Below are positions 34,180 through 41,829 of a stretch of 58,980 nt of DNA, piece by piece. The position numbers were made by a program, and so were the translations under genes. The notes under the pieces were generated by a model, which made no database searches, was not told where the DNA came from, and was given only the letters and a program-made list of their open reading frames with translations. Location: NCBI GenBank assembly GCA_035317605.1, contig DATHGT010000173.1, positions 1 through 58,980 on the forward strand, read 5' to 3'. Origin of the DNA: DATHGT01 sp035317605 (GTDB lineage: Bacteria; Methylomirabilota; Methylomirabilia; Rokubacteriales; CSP1-6). Within the stretch, counting starts at the first letter, position 1; every line of letters starts with the position of its first letter.

Positions 34180-35216
34180 CGTTCGGATGGGGCATCGTCA
34201 GCACGGGCAAGCATCCTGACGTCAAGATCGCACCGGCGATGGCCGCGGCCGACGGCGGCGAGCTCGTCGGCGTCTACAGTCGCGACCAGCACCGCGCGGA
34301 GGCGTTCGCGCAGAAGCACGGCGCACGCGCCGCGTACAGTCGGCTCGGCGACCTCCTCAAGGACTCGCGTGTCGACGGCGTCTTCGTGTCCTCGCCGAAC
34401 GCCTTGCACGCCGAGCACGTCGTCCAGGCGGCGGAAGCCGGAAAGCACGTGCTGTGCGAGAAGCCGATGGCCACGACCATCGCCGATGCCGTGCGAATGC
34501 TGCAGGCGTGCCGCCGCGCGGGCGTCACGCTCGGCGTTGCCTTCAACTTGCGCCAGCACCCGGCCTATATCCGCGCGCGCGAGCTCGTCGCCGCCGGGAC
34601 GCTGGGGCGCATCGTGCTCGCCCAGGCGCAGTGGGCGTTCGGCGTGCGCGGCCGCGACGGCTCGCCGTCGCGTACGCCGCTCACGCAGTGGTGGGACACG
34701 CCGGAGCTGATCGGGGGCGCGTCCACGATGATGGGCACCGGCGTGCACTCGGTCGACCTGCTGCGCTTCGTGCTCGGCGCCGAGGTGGACGAGATCACGG
34801 CTGTCACCGACGGCCAGACGGCCGCGCGCCCGCTCGAACAACTCGCTTGCCTCACGCTGCGCTTCGGGAACGGCACGCTCGGCCAGGTGGTCGCGAGTCG
34901 CCTTCTCCCGGACTCGCGCAACGATTTCCGCGTGTACGGGATCACCGGGCTCATCGCCGGACACCACTCCATGTGGGAATCGCGCACGGGCCGCTTCGAG
35001 ATCACGAGCGACACCGTCAACGAGACCGCCGACTACCCGGAAGCGCTGCTGCCGAACTACGTGGCAGAGATCGAGGACTTCCAGCGCGCGGTCGCCACCG
35101 GCGGCCAGCCAGCCGCGACCGGCCTGGACGGCCTGCGCGTCGTGGAGGTCACGCTGGCGATGATCGAGTCGGCGCGCACGCGCCGGAGCGTGAAGATCGA
35201 GCGCGTCGAGCCGTAG
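34176..35216 (+). CDS. Gfo/Idh/MocA family NAD(P)-dependent oxidoreductase
   Basis: This 346-residue dehydrogenase starts at GTG 34176 (4-base overlap with the gene before). The Rossmann segment is GWGIVSTGKHPDVKIAP (the glycine pattern is variant). The EKP motif is LCEKPMATT near residue 97, and the catalytic region GGASTMMGTGVHSVDLLRF includes the conserved His. Family members oxidise or reduce sugars, cyclitols or aldonolactones. Together with the beta-domain protein and the lactonase-like protein it suggests a sugar or lactone oxidation route. Confidence 0.9.
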   Translation: MTFGWGIVSTGKHPDVKIAPAMAAADGGELVGVYSRDQHRAEAFAQKHGARAAYSRLGDLLKDSRVDGVFVSSPNALHAEHVVQAAEAGKHVLCEKPMATTIADAVRMLQACRRAGVTLGVAFNLRQHPAYIRARELVAAGTLGRIVLAQAQWAFGVRGRDGSPSRTPLTQWWDTPELIGGASTMMGTGVHSVDLLRFVLGAEVDEITAVTDGQTAARPLEQLACLTLRFGNGTLGQVVASRLLPDSRNDFRVYGITGLIAGHHSMWESRTGRFEITSDTVNETADYPEALLPNYVAEIEDFQRAVATGGQPAATGLDGLRVVEVTLAMIESARTRRSVKIERVEP

Positions 35217-35247
35217 CAACGTTCAAATTCTTCCCTGGGAGGACACC

Positions 35248-36072
35248 ATGCGGAGAGCCCTGTCCCTGTTCGTGGTCGGCGTGTGCGCCAACGTTCTCGT
35301 CGGCCTGCCGGCGTTTGCGCAATCGCCAGCCGAAGTCACGCTGACACGCATCGACTGCGGCACCGGCGCCACGCCGACGGACGTCGGCCAGCGCTTCACC
35401 GACACGTTCGCGTACAAGGATCTCAAGCTGACGTTCACGTTCAGCTGCTACTTGATCAAACACGGCGACGAATACATGGTGTGGGACACCGGCTTCGCAC
35501 CTGGCACAAGTCCCAACGCGCCGAAAGTCGCCATCGTCGATCGCCTGAAGGAGCTCAAGGTCACGCCCGAGCAGGTCAAGTACGTCGGCATCAGCCATTT
35601 TCACGGCGACCATACCGGTCAGCTCGCGCCGTTTACGAACGCGACGCTGCTCATCGGAAAGGGCGACTGGGACCAGATCACCGCGCCGACGCCGATGCAG
35701 GGCGCCAATGTCGCGGGTTTCAAGAGCTGGATCGATGAAAAGAGAAAGGTCGAGCCGCTGGCCGGGGACAAGGACGTGTTCGGCGACGGCAGCGTGATCG
35801 TTCTCAGGATGCCGGGTCACACGCCGGGCCACACAAGCCTGCTGGTCAAGCTGAAGGAAATGGGTCCGGTGCTGCTCACCGGCGACCTGGTCCACTTCCG
35901 CGAGAACTACGAGAGTGGCGGCGTGCCGCACTTCAACTTCGACCGCGCCGCAACGGTCGCCTCGATCGAGCGCATGAAGCAGATCGTCGCCAATTTGAAG
36001 GCAACCGTCATCATTCAGCACGACATGCGCGACATCGGCAAGCTGCCGGCGTTCCCAGCTGCCGCGAAGTAG
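35248..36072 (+). CDS. Exported MBL-fold hydrolase, N-acyl homoserine lactonase-like
   Basis: This 274-residue metallo-beta-lactamase-fold enzyme has a signal peptide (MRRALSLFVVGVCANVLVGLPAFA). The metal motif is SHFHGDHTGQ, followed by PGHTPGHTSL, LTGDLVHF (bridging Asp) and IIQHDMRDI (last His). The order and the FSCYLIKHGDEYMVWDTGF start are those of the AttM/AiiA lactonase group. It may open AHL or other lactones outside the cytoplasm. GGGAGGAC precedes ATG 35248, 31 bases after the dehydrogenase gene. Confidence 0.88.
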   Translation: MRRALSLFVVGVCANVLVGLPAFAQSPAEVTLTRIDCGTGATPTDVGQRFTDTFAYKDLKLTFTFSCYLIKHGDEYMVWDTGFAPGTSPNAPKVAIVDRLKELKVTPEQVKYVGISHFHGDHTGQLAPFTNATLLIGKGDWDQITAPTPMQGANVAGFKSWIDEKRKVEPLAGDKDVFGDGSVIVLRMPGHTPGHTSLLVKLKEMGPVLLTGDLVHFRENYESGGVPHFNFDRAATVASIERMKQIVANLKATVIIQHDMRDIGKLPAFPAAAK

Positions 36073-36161
36073 CACGTTGCCCCCCCAGGTCCGCCAAATC
36101 TTGACGCTTCAGCCATCTCGCGAAACCGAGCGGGCGTATCCGAAACGCGGTGGATCTGCGT

Positions 36162-38660
36162 TCAGGGGCGGGGGCGGAGCCTTTGCTCGACGTGGGTCAG
36201 CGACGCGGCGATGTCGCTCGCCTCACGGAGGACGGGCGCCACGGGATCACCGAGGCTCTCGAGGCGCGCGGGCATGGTGGCGATCGTGAAGCGCGCGGGA
36301 TCGAGACGGGCGGTCACTTCAGCCCAGCGGAGCGGACACGAGACGGGCGCACGCGGGAGCGGGCGCGCGGAGAACGGGGCGACGATGGTCTGGCCGTGGC
36401 CGTTCTGGAGGTAGTCGATGTAGACCTTGCCGGCGCGCTCGCGGACGGGGCGGACGATCGTCGAGATCTCGGGCTCGGCCTCGACGCCGAGGGTGGCGAG
36501 CAGGCGGGCGAACGTGCGCGTCTCCTCGTAGGTGTAGCGGGCGCCGAGCGGAAGCAGGATGTGCAGACCCGTCGCGCCCGACGTCTTCACGTACGACGCC
36601 AGCTCGAGCTTGTCGAGGATCTTTCGGAGCGCGCGGGCGACCTTCACGACGTCGGTGAAGGGCGCGCCCTTGGGATCGAGGTCGAGGATCAGCCAGTCCG
36701 GGCGTTCGAGCGAGCCCGCGCGTGAGCCCCAGAGGTGCAGGGGAATCGCGCCGAGGTTGACGACGTAGCGCAACGCTTCCAGATCATCCACCACGAAGTA
36801 GTTCACGTCGCGCTCGACTTCTCTCGCGAGGATGCGCTCGGTGCGGATCCAGGACGGTACGAAGTCGGGCGCGTCCTTCTGGTAGAACGACTTGCCGCCG
36901 ATTCCGTCGGGGTAACGCGTCAGCACGAGCGGACGGTCCTTCAGGTACGGCAGCAGCCACGGCGACACGGCTTCGTAGTACGCGATCAGATCGGACTTGG
37001 TGTAGCCCTCGTCGGGCCAGAAGACTTTGCGCGGATTGCTGATCGTGACCCGGGGTGGCTCGGCGGACGCCGGTGAAGGTGCCGGCTCCTCGGACGGCGC
37101 GTCCGCAGTCTCGCGCCGGCACTCTTCCGGTCGCTTGTCGTCGCGCAGCCCCATGAACGCGGGATGACGAATGCCGCCGTCATCCGTCCATTCGGTGAAG
37201 CGCACCTCGCAGACGAGACGCGGCTCCACCCAGTGATGGCCGCGACCGGCGGGCGTGCCGGCGTCGAACGGCGACGTCGCGCGGGCCAGCGGGCGCAGCA
37301 AATCCATGAGCCGGCGTAGCGCCTTTTCGTCGAAGCCGGTGCCGACCTTGGAGACATAGACGAGGCGGTCGCCCTCGTAGAGCCCGAGGTGAAGGGCTCC
37401 GAAATGACCCCGCGTCCCTTGCGGATCGGTCCATCCGCCGATGACGAATTCCTGGCGGCGCTCGCACTTGATCTTCAGCCAGTCGCGCGAGCGCCCGGGC
37501 GTGTATCGACTGGCCAGACGCTTGGCCACAACGCCCTCGAGATGCCGTGCCGCGCACGCCTCGTAGAACGCCTCGCCGTGCCCGATCACGTGATCGCCGT
37601 AGCGCACGACCCCGCGCGCCGGCAACACCAGCGCCAGACACGCCTTGCGCTCGACGAGCGGCAGACCGCGCAGGTCGCGGCCATCGAGGGCGAGGGCATC
37701 GAAGAACACGCAGGTCACCGGCACCGCGGCCCGCGCGCGCTCGACCTCGAGGGGCTGCGTGAGGTGCATGCGCTCCTGCAGGCGCTGGAAGCTGGGGCGC
37801 CCGTTCTCGTCGAAGGCGACGACCTCGCCGTCGAGCACGAAGTGGCGGAGCGGCAGCGCGCGTAGCGCGCGCACGATCTCGGGATAGCGAACGGTGAACG
37901 TTTGCCCGCGACGGCCGTACAGCTCGACCGCGTCGTCGGAGCGCGACGCGAGCAAGCGGACGCCGTCGTACTTGATCTCGTACAGCCAGTCGGGATTCGA
38001 AAACGCATCGTCGCGGCTGGACGCCAGCATCACGGCTTCGCCGGTGGGCGCGACGTCGCCGGCCGGAGCGCGGAGCCGCGTCAAGCGCGAGCGGAGATCC
38101 GCCAATCGCCGGGGACCGTCGCGCAGCTCCTCGACGGTCAAGCCCGACAGGATCGACTCGGGCCAGCGCTCGGTCGGCTCCTCGTCGCCCGCGAACGCGT
38201 CGGTCTTCTTCAGCAAGAGCCAGTCACGTCCCTTGCCCGACATGCGGGCGAGCGTCCACGCGCCGCGCAGCTTGACGCCGAACAGCTCGACGTCCAGCCG
38301 CCCGCGCTCGACCTGGGCCGCGAGATCGTCGCCCTTGAGCGGCCGGTACCAGCCGCGGTCCCAGACGATGACTTCACCGGCTCCATAATTGCCCGGCGGA
38401 ATCACGCCCTCGAAGTCCGCGTACTCCACCGGGTGGTCCTCGACGTGGACGGCCAGGCGTTTTTCTTCGGCGCGCAGCGACGGGCCTTTTGGCACGGCCC
38501 AGCTCTTTAGTGTTCCGTCGATCTCGAGACGCAAGTCGTAGTGGAGGCGACGGGCCGCGTGCTTCTGGATCACGAACAGACGCCCGCCCGCCGCGCGCGC
38601 CCCGCCGAAGGGCTCGGGGGTACGCGCGGGATCACGCTTGCGCCGATATTCGTCGAGCAT
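36162..38660 (-). CDS. ligD: NHEJ DNA ligase D (phosphoesterase-ligase-polymerase)
   Basis: This 832-residue multifunctional enzyme repairs double-strand breaks with Ku. The domain order is PE, Lig, Pol. The 3'-phosphoesterase (about residues 25-150) has RLHYDLRLE, HVEDHPVEYADFEG and IPPGNYGAG. The ligase adenylation Lys is Lys230 in YEIKYDGVR, with LDGEVVAFD and EGVVAKRLASRYTPGRSRDWLKIK-type motif V residues following (abbreviated). The primase-polymerase (about 545-815) has LDLDPKGAPF with the metal-binding Asp pair and the TSGATGLHI block. It is divergent from ku across 62 bases, the usual two-gene bacterial NHEJ arrangement. Confidence 0.96.
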   Translation of the reverse strand: MLDEYRRKRDPARTPEPFGGARAAGGRLFVIQKHAARRLHYDLRLEIDGTLKSWAVPKGPSLRAEEKRLAVHVEDHPVEYADFEGVIPPGNYGAGEVIVWDRGWYRPLKGDDLAAQVERGRLDVELFGVKLRGAWTLARMSGKGRDWLLLKKTDAFAGDEEPTERWPESILSGLTVEELRDGPRRLADLRSRLTRLRAPAGDVAPTGEAVMLASSRDDAFSNPDWLYEIKYDGVRLLASRSDDAVELYGRRGQTFTVRYPEIVRALRALPLRHFVLDGEVVAFDENGRPSFQRLQERMHLTQPLEVERARAAVPVTCVFFDALALDGRDLRGLPLVERKACLALVLPARGVVRYGDHVIGHGEAFYEACAARHLEGVVAKRLASRYTPGRSRDWLKIKCERRQEFVIGGWTDPQGTRGHFGALHLGLYEGDRLVYVSKVGTGFDEKALRRLMDLLRPLARATSPFDAGTPAGRGHHWVEPRLVCEVRFTEWTDDGGIRHPAFMGLRDDKRPEECRRETADAPSEEPAPSPASAEPPRVTISNPRKVFWPDEGYTKSDLIAYYEAVSPWLLPYLKDRPLVLTRYPDGIGGKSFYQKDAPDFVPSWIRTERILAREVERDVNYFVVDDLEALRYVVNLGAIPLHLWGSRAGSLERPDWLILDLDPKGAPFTDVVKVARALRKILDKLELASYVKTSGATGLHILLPLGARYTYEETRTFARLLATLGVEAEPEISTIVRPVRERAGKVYIDYLQNGHGQTIVAPFSARPLPRAPVSCPLRWAEVTARLDPARFTIATMPARLESLGDPVAPVLREASDIAASLTHVEQRLRPRP

Positions 38661-38722
38661 CTCTCTCCGTGTTATCGTCTCAAATTACCCCGACCTTTCA
38701 GCTTTCAGGAGGGCGCTTCGAG

Positions 38723-39598
38723 ATGCCTCCCCATTCGATCGGATCCGGCACCATTTCCTTCGGGCTGGTCAGCATCCCCGTGCGCATGTACACCGCCGCC
38801 TCGTCGGCGGGCGTGTCGTTCAACCTGCTCCACGCCAAGTGCGGATCGCGGATCCGCCAGCAGACGTTCTGTCCGGTGGACGACCAGGTCGTCGAGCGGG
38901 CCGAGCTGGTCAAGGGGTACGAGTTCGCCAAGGACCAGTACGTGCGCGTGAGCGACGACGAGCTGAAGGCGCTCGAGGGCGAGGGCAGCAAGCTCATCGA
39001 CATCACCGAGTTCGTTCCCCTCGAGAAGGTCGACCCGATCTACTTCGAGAAGACGTACTACCTCGGCCCCGACAAGGGCGGCGAGAAAGCATATCGCTTG
39101 CTCACCGACGCGATGGCCAAGAGCGAGCGTGTGGGCCTGGCCAAGTTCGTGATGCGCGGCAAGGAGAGTCTGGTGCTGATCCGCGCCGCCCAGGACGGTC
39201 TCATGCTGCACACCATGTACTTCGCCGACGAGGTGCGCAGCTTCGCGGAGGTCGACAAGGGGCAGTCCGCGAAGATCCGGGACAACGAGCTGGCCCTCGC
39301 CCAGCAGCTCATCGACGGCCTCTCGAACACCGAGTTCGAGCCCGAGCGCTACGCCGACGAATATCGCGACCGCGTGCTCGAGATGATCAACCGCAAGGTC
39401 GAGGGCAAGGAAGTCACTAGCACCGGCCCGCCCGTGCAACGCGCGCAGGTCATCGACCTGATGGAAGCGCTGAAGGAAAGTCTCGCCAAGCACGCCCCCG
39501 ACGCCGCGGAGAAGAAGCCCCCGGCCAAGGTCACCCGCCGAGGCGAAGCCAGGGCCGAGCCCGCGCCGGCACGAAGGGCCCAGGCCGGCCGCAAGTAG
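38723..39598 (+). CDS. ku: NHEJ end-binding protein Ku
   Basis: This 291-residue bacterial Ku forms a homodimeric ring on DNA ends and recruits LigD. ATG 38723 is chosen because AGGAGGG precedes it; the open frame further upstream is antisense to ligD. The beta-barrel start reads SIGSGTISFGLVSIPVRMY; later blocks are VKGYEFAKDQYV, FEKTYYLGPDKGGEKAY and EPERYADEYRDRVLEMI. Two cysteines (CGSRIRQQTFC) replace the more common HKKDGGRI stretch. The C-terminal tail is Lys/Ala-rich, as in Ku proteins that contact DNA beyond the ring. Confidence 0.96.
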   Translation: MPPHSIGSGTISFGLVSIPVRMYTAASSAGVSFNLLHAKCGSRIRQQTFCPVDDQVVERAELVKGYEFAKDQYVRVSDDELKALEGEGSKLIDITEFVPLEKVDPIYFEKTYYLGPDKGGEKAYRLLTDAMAKSERVGLAKFVMRGKESLVLIRAAQDGLMLHTMYFADEVRSFAEVDKGQSAKIRDNELALAQQLIDGLSNTEFEPERYADEYRDRVLEMINRKVEGKEVTSTGPPVQRAQVIDLMEALKESLAKHAPDAAEKKPPAKVTRRGEARAEPAPARRAQAGRK

Positions 39599-39632
39599 GG
39601 CGGGGTCGATCGGCCGTCGCAGCCTCTTCGGT

Positions 39633-40823
39633 TTGCTGCTCGTCGTTCTCGCGCTGGCTGGCGCCGAGGCCGGCATGCGCTTTCTCGCGTCACGGGGGCG
39701 GACCGAGATGACGGCCACCCACATGTCGGATCCCGTGCTGCATCACCGCATCCGGCCGAATGTCGCCGCGCGGGTGCGGGGGGCGGAATTTCGGACCAGC
39801 TCGCTCGGCCTCCACGACCGCGAGTATCCCGCAGGGAAGCCCGCTGGAGTTTTTCGCGTCTTGCTGCTGGGCGACTCCATGACCGAGGGCGGCGGCCTGG
39901 CCCTCGAGGCGACGATGGCGAAGCAGGCCGAGGCGATGCTCAACGCGGGCGGATGTCGTTCGCCCGTCGAGGTCGTCAACGGCGGCGTGGCCAGCTATTC
40001 GCCGATTCTCCAGTACCTCTACCTGAAAGCGCTGGCCCCGGCGCTCGAGCCCGATGTGGTCGTGCTGAACTTCGACATGACGGACGTCCACGACGATCTC
40101 ATTCGAACGGCCATCGCCCGGCTCGGGCCGGACGGGCTGCCCGTGGCGGTGCCCGCGAATCGTCGGCTCGAGACCGCGATGTTCCTGCTGCCCATTCCCA
40201 AGCCGTCCTTCTTGCGATTTCTGGAGCCGGTCGAGCGCGGACTGAGCCGCCTGCTGATCTATCAAGCGTTCCGGCGCTCTGGCGTCGGCCGGAGACTGTT
40301 CGGTCCCATCCGTCCGACGCCGGAGCGGCTGGAGAGCCTCGGGCTGGTCGGCGACATCCGCTACGATCCGATGGCCATCACGCGTCCCGTCGAGGGGCCG
40401 GGCGTCACCGAGGCGTGGGGACTGACGGAGCGCTATCTGGCCGGCATCCACGGCCTGGCTCGCCGCCGCGGCATGCGCTTCGCGGTCGTGGTGTACCCGC
40501 ATCCGCATCAGGTCGCCGCCGACGAGTCACCGGTGGGACGGCAGCAGTTCGCGCTACGTCCAGGACTGTTCACCTCCGAGGCGCCCTTTCGGAGGATCGA
40601 GGCGGTGGGGCGGCGCGAGGGATTCGCCGTGATCAACTTGCTCGAGCACTTCCGGCGCCGGCGGGCCACCGACGGGCCGCTGTTCTGGGACCACGACATC
40701 CATCAGAATCCGCGCGGCGCCCGGGTCTTCGCCGAAGGCGTGGTCACGGGCCTTCGTGCCCATGATCTGCTGCCCTGCGCCCGGAGCTCAGAAGAGCGTG
40801 TAAATGATGGGCGCCAGCGCTGA
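39633..40823 (+). CDS. SGNH/GDSL hydrolase family protein, membrane-anchored
   Basis: This 396-residue SGNH hydrolase has block I LLLGDSMTEG (nucleophile Ser), an oxyanion Gly in NGGVASYSP, and block V DHDIHQNPRGARVFA (Asp and His of the triad). An N-terminal helix (LLLVVLALAGAEAGM) anchors it or acts as a signal. No ATG fits; TTG 39633 is used, and ATG 39675 would lose the helix. The 3' end overlaps the end of the DUF5989 gene on the other strand by 36 bases. SGNH proteins of this kind occur beside carbamoyltransferase and DUF5989 genes, so it may serve the same envelope pathway, for example as an O-acyl transferase or esterase. Confidence 0.82.
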   Translation: MLLVVLALAGAEAGMRFLASRGRTEMTATHMSDPVLHHRIRPNVAARVRGAEFRTSSLGLHDREYPAGKPAGVFRVLLLGDSMTEGGGLALEATMAKQAEAMLNAGGCRSPVEVVNGGVASYSPILQYLYLKALAPALEPDVVVLNFDMTDVHDDLIRTAIARLGPDGLPVAVPANRRLETAMFLLPIPKPSFLRFLEPVERGLSRLLIYQAFRRSGVGRRLFGPIRPTPERLESLGLVGDIRYDPMAITRPVEGPGVTEAWGLTERYLAGIHGLARRRGMRFAVVVYPHPHQVAADESPVGRQQFALRPGLFTSEAPFRRIEAVGRREGFAVINLLEHFRRRRATDGPLFWDHDIHQNPRGARVFAEGVVTGLRAHDLLPCARSSEERVNDGRQR

Positions 40824-40958
40824 GCTCTGACCGATCGCCACGATCAGTCCGAACGCCAGCAGCACGACCACGACGGGGATCAACCAATAGCGCTTCCCCT
40901 TCCAGAGGAAGAGCAACAGCTCGCCTGACGTGGCCAGCTTCTGAAACCGCATCGTCAT
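40788..40958 (-). CDS. DUF5989 family small membrane protein
   Basis: This 56-residue protein starts at ATG 40958 behind GCGGAGGAC (alternative ATG 40952). It has one helix (YWLIPVVVVLLAFGLIVAIG) and the DUF5989 ending SSALAPIIYTLF. The N-terminal part (TSGELLLFLWKGKRYW) lies in the cytoplasm. The family is regularly found next to SxtJ-like proteins, carbamoyltransferases and SGNH hydrolases; its function is unknown. It is the last gene of the 12-gene minus-strand operon, 16 bases after the methyltransferase. It converges on and overlaps the SGNH gene end. Confidence 0.82.
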   Translation of the reverse strand: MTMRFQKLATSGELLLFLWKGKRYWLIPVVVVLLAFGLIVAIGQSSALAPIIYTLF

Positions 40959-40974
40959 GGCCGGGTCCTCCGCA

Positions 40975-41829
40975 TCAGCGCTTCCGTCCGATGGTGATGA
41001 AGAATCCGCCTTCCCGGCCCTGGCTCACGACCCAGAGGAGCTGGGCCACGAGGTGATCGACGCGCGTCCCCTCCGCCCGAGGCGTGAACAGCGACTCGCG
41101 GTCGGTGAGCCGGTGGCCGACCCGGATCGGCGGAATCGAGCTGACATACTCCACGCCGGCGTGCCGAAACCAGGTGAGCACGTCGTCGACGGTGAACGTC
41201 CGCTCGTGCGGGTGGGCGTACTGGTCGAGGAACCAGATGCGCTTCTTGTCGTCGCCCACGCCCGGCGCGCGAAGGATGCCGTCGAGCCAGAGCGCCCGGT
41301 TGCCGGTGAGCCGGAAGACGAGCTTTCGCAGGCGTAGCGGCAGACGTCCATAGGTGTTGTACAGACCCACCACGATGAGCCCACCGGGCTTGAGCAACCG
41401 CAGCAGCGACCGGAACCCGCCGGGCGCATCGGCGGTGTGGTGCAGCACCCCGTTGGTGAAGACGTAGTCGAAGGCTTCCTCCCGCAGCGCCGGGCGGAAG
41501 AGGTCCATCTGGGCGAAGTGGGCGCCGAGGCCGAACCGCTGCTTGAACTGCCGTCCTTTGGTCAGCGAGGCGTGCGACAGATCGATGCCGACCACGCGGC
41601 GGCCGAGCATGGACAGGAACAGCGAGAGCTGGCCGGTCCCGCAGCCGGCATCCAGGATGCGCGCCCCGAGCGGCAGCTGCTCGTCGAGCAGGCGCGCGTA
41701 CACGCCCGCCCCCGCCCGCTCGGCCAGGGCCTGGGGCGTGTCGAGATCCTCATATCCTGGAAACGAACAGCCTTCGTAGAACGTGCGGACGCGGCGGCCG
41801 ACGTCCTCGGCGGACGTCGAGGCCGTCAC
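40975..41829 (-). CDS. Class I SAM-dependent methyltransferase
   Basis: This 284-residue methyltransferase starts at GTG 41829, whose GTGA overlaps the carbamoyltransferase stop. Motif I is ILDAGCGTGQL (near residue 60), then VVGIDLSHASL and the post-motif region FDYVFTNGVLHHTAD. The remaining 150 residues form a C-terminal extension (RLRKLVFRLTGNRALW; TFTVDDVLTWFRHAG). It is similar in outline to tRNA- or small-molecule methyltransferases of the UbiE/Methyltransf_11 type. Its position in the operon suggests methylation of the same product that is carbamoylated. Confidence 0.9.
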   Translation of the reverse strand: MTASTSAEDVGRRVRTFYEGCSFPGYEDLDTPQALAERAGAGVYARLLDEQLPLGARILDAGCGTGQLSLFLSMLGRRVVGIDLSHASLTKGRQFKQRFGLGAHFAQMDLFRPALREEAFDYVFTNGVLHHTADAPGGFRSLLRLLKPGGLIVVGLYNTYGRLPLRLRKLVFRLTGNRALWLDGILRAPGVGDDKKRIWFLDQYAHPHERTFTVDDVLTWFRHAGVEYVSSIPPIRVGHRLTDRESLFTPRAEGTRVDHLVAQLLWVVSQGREGGFFITIGRKR

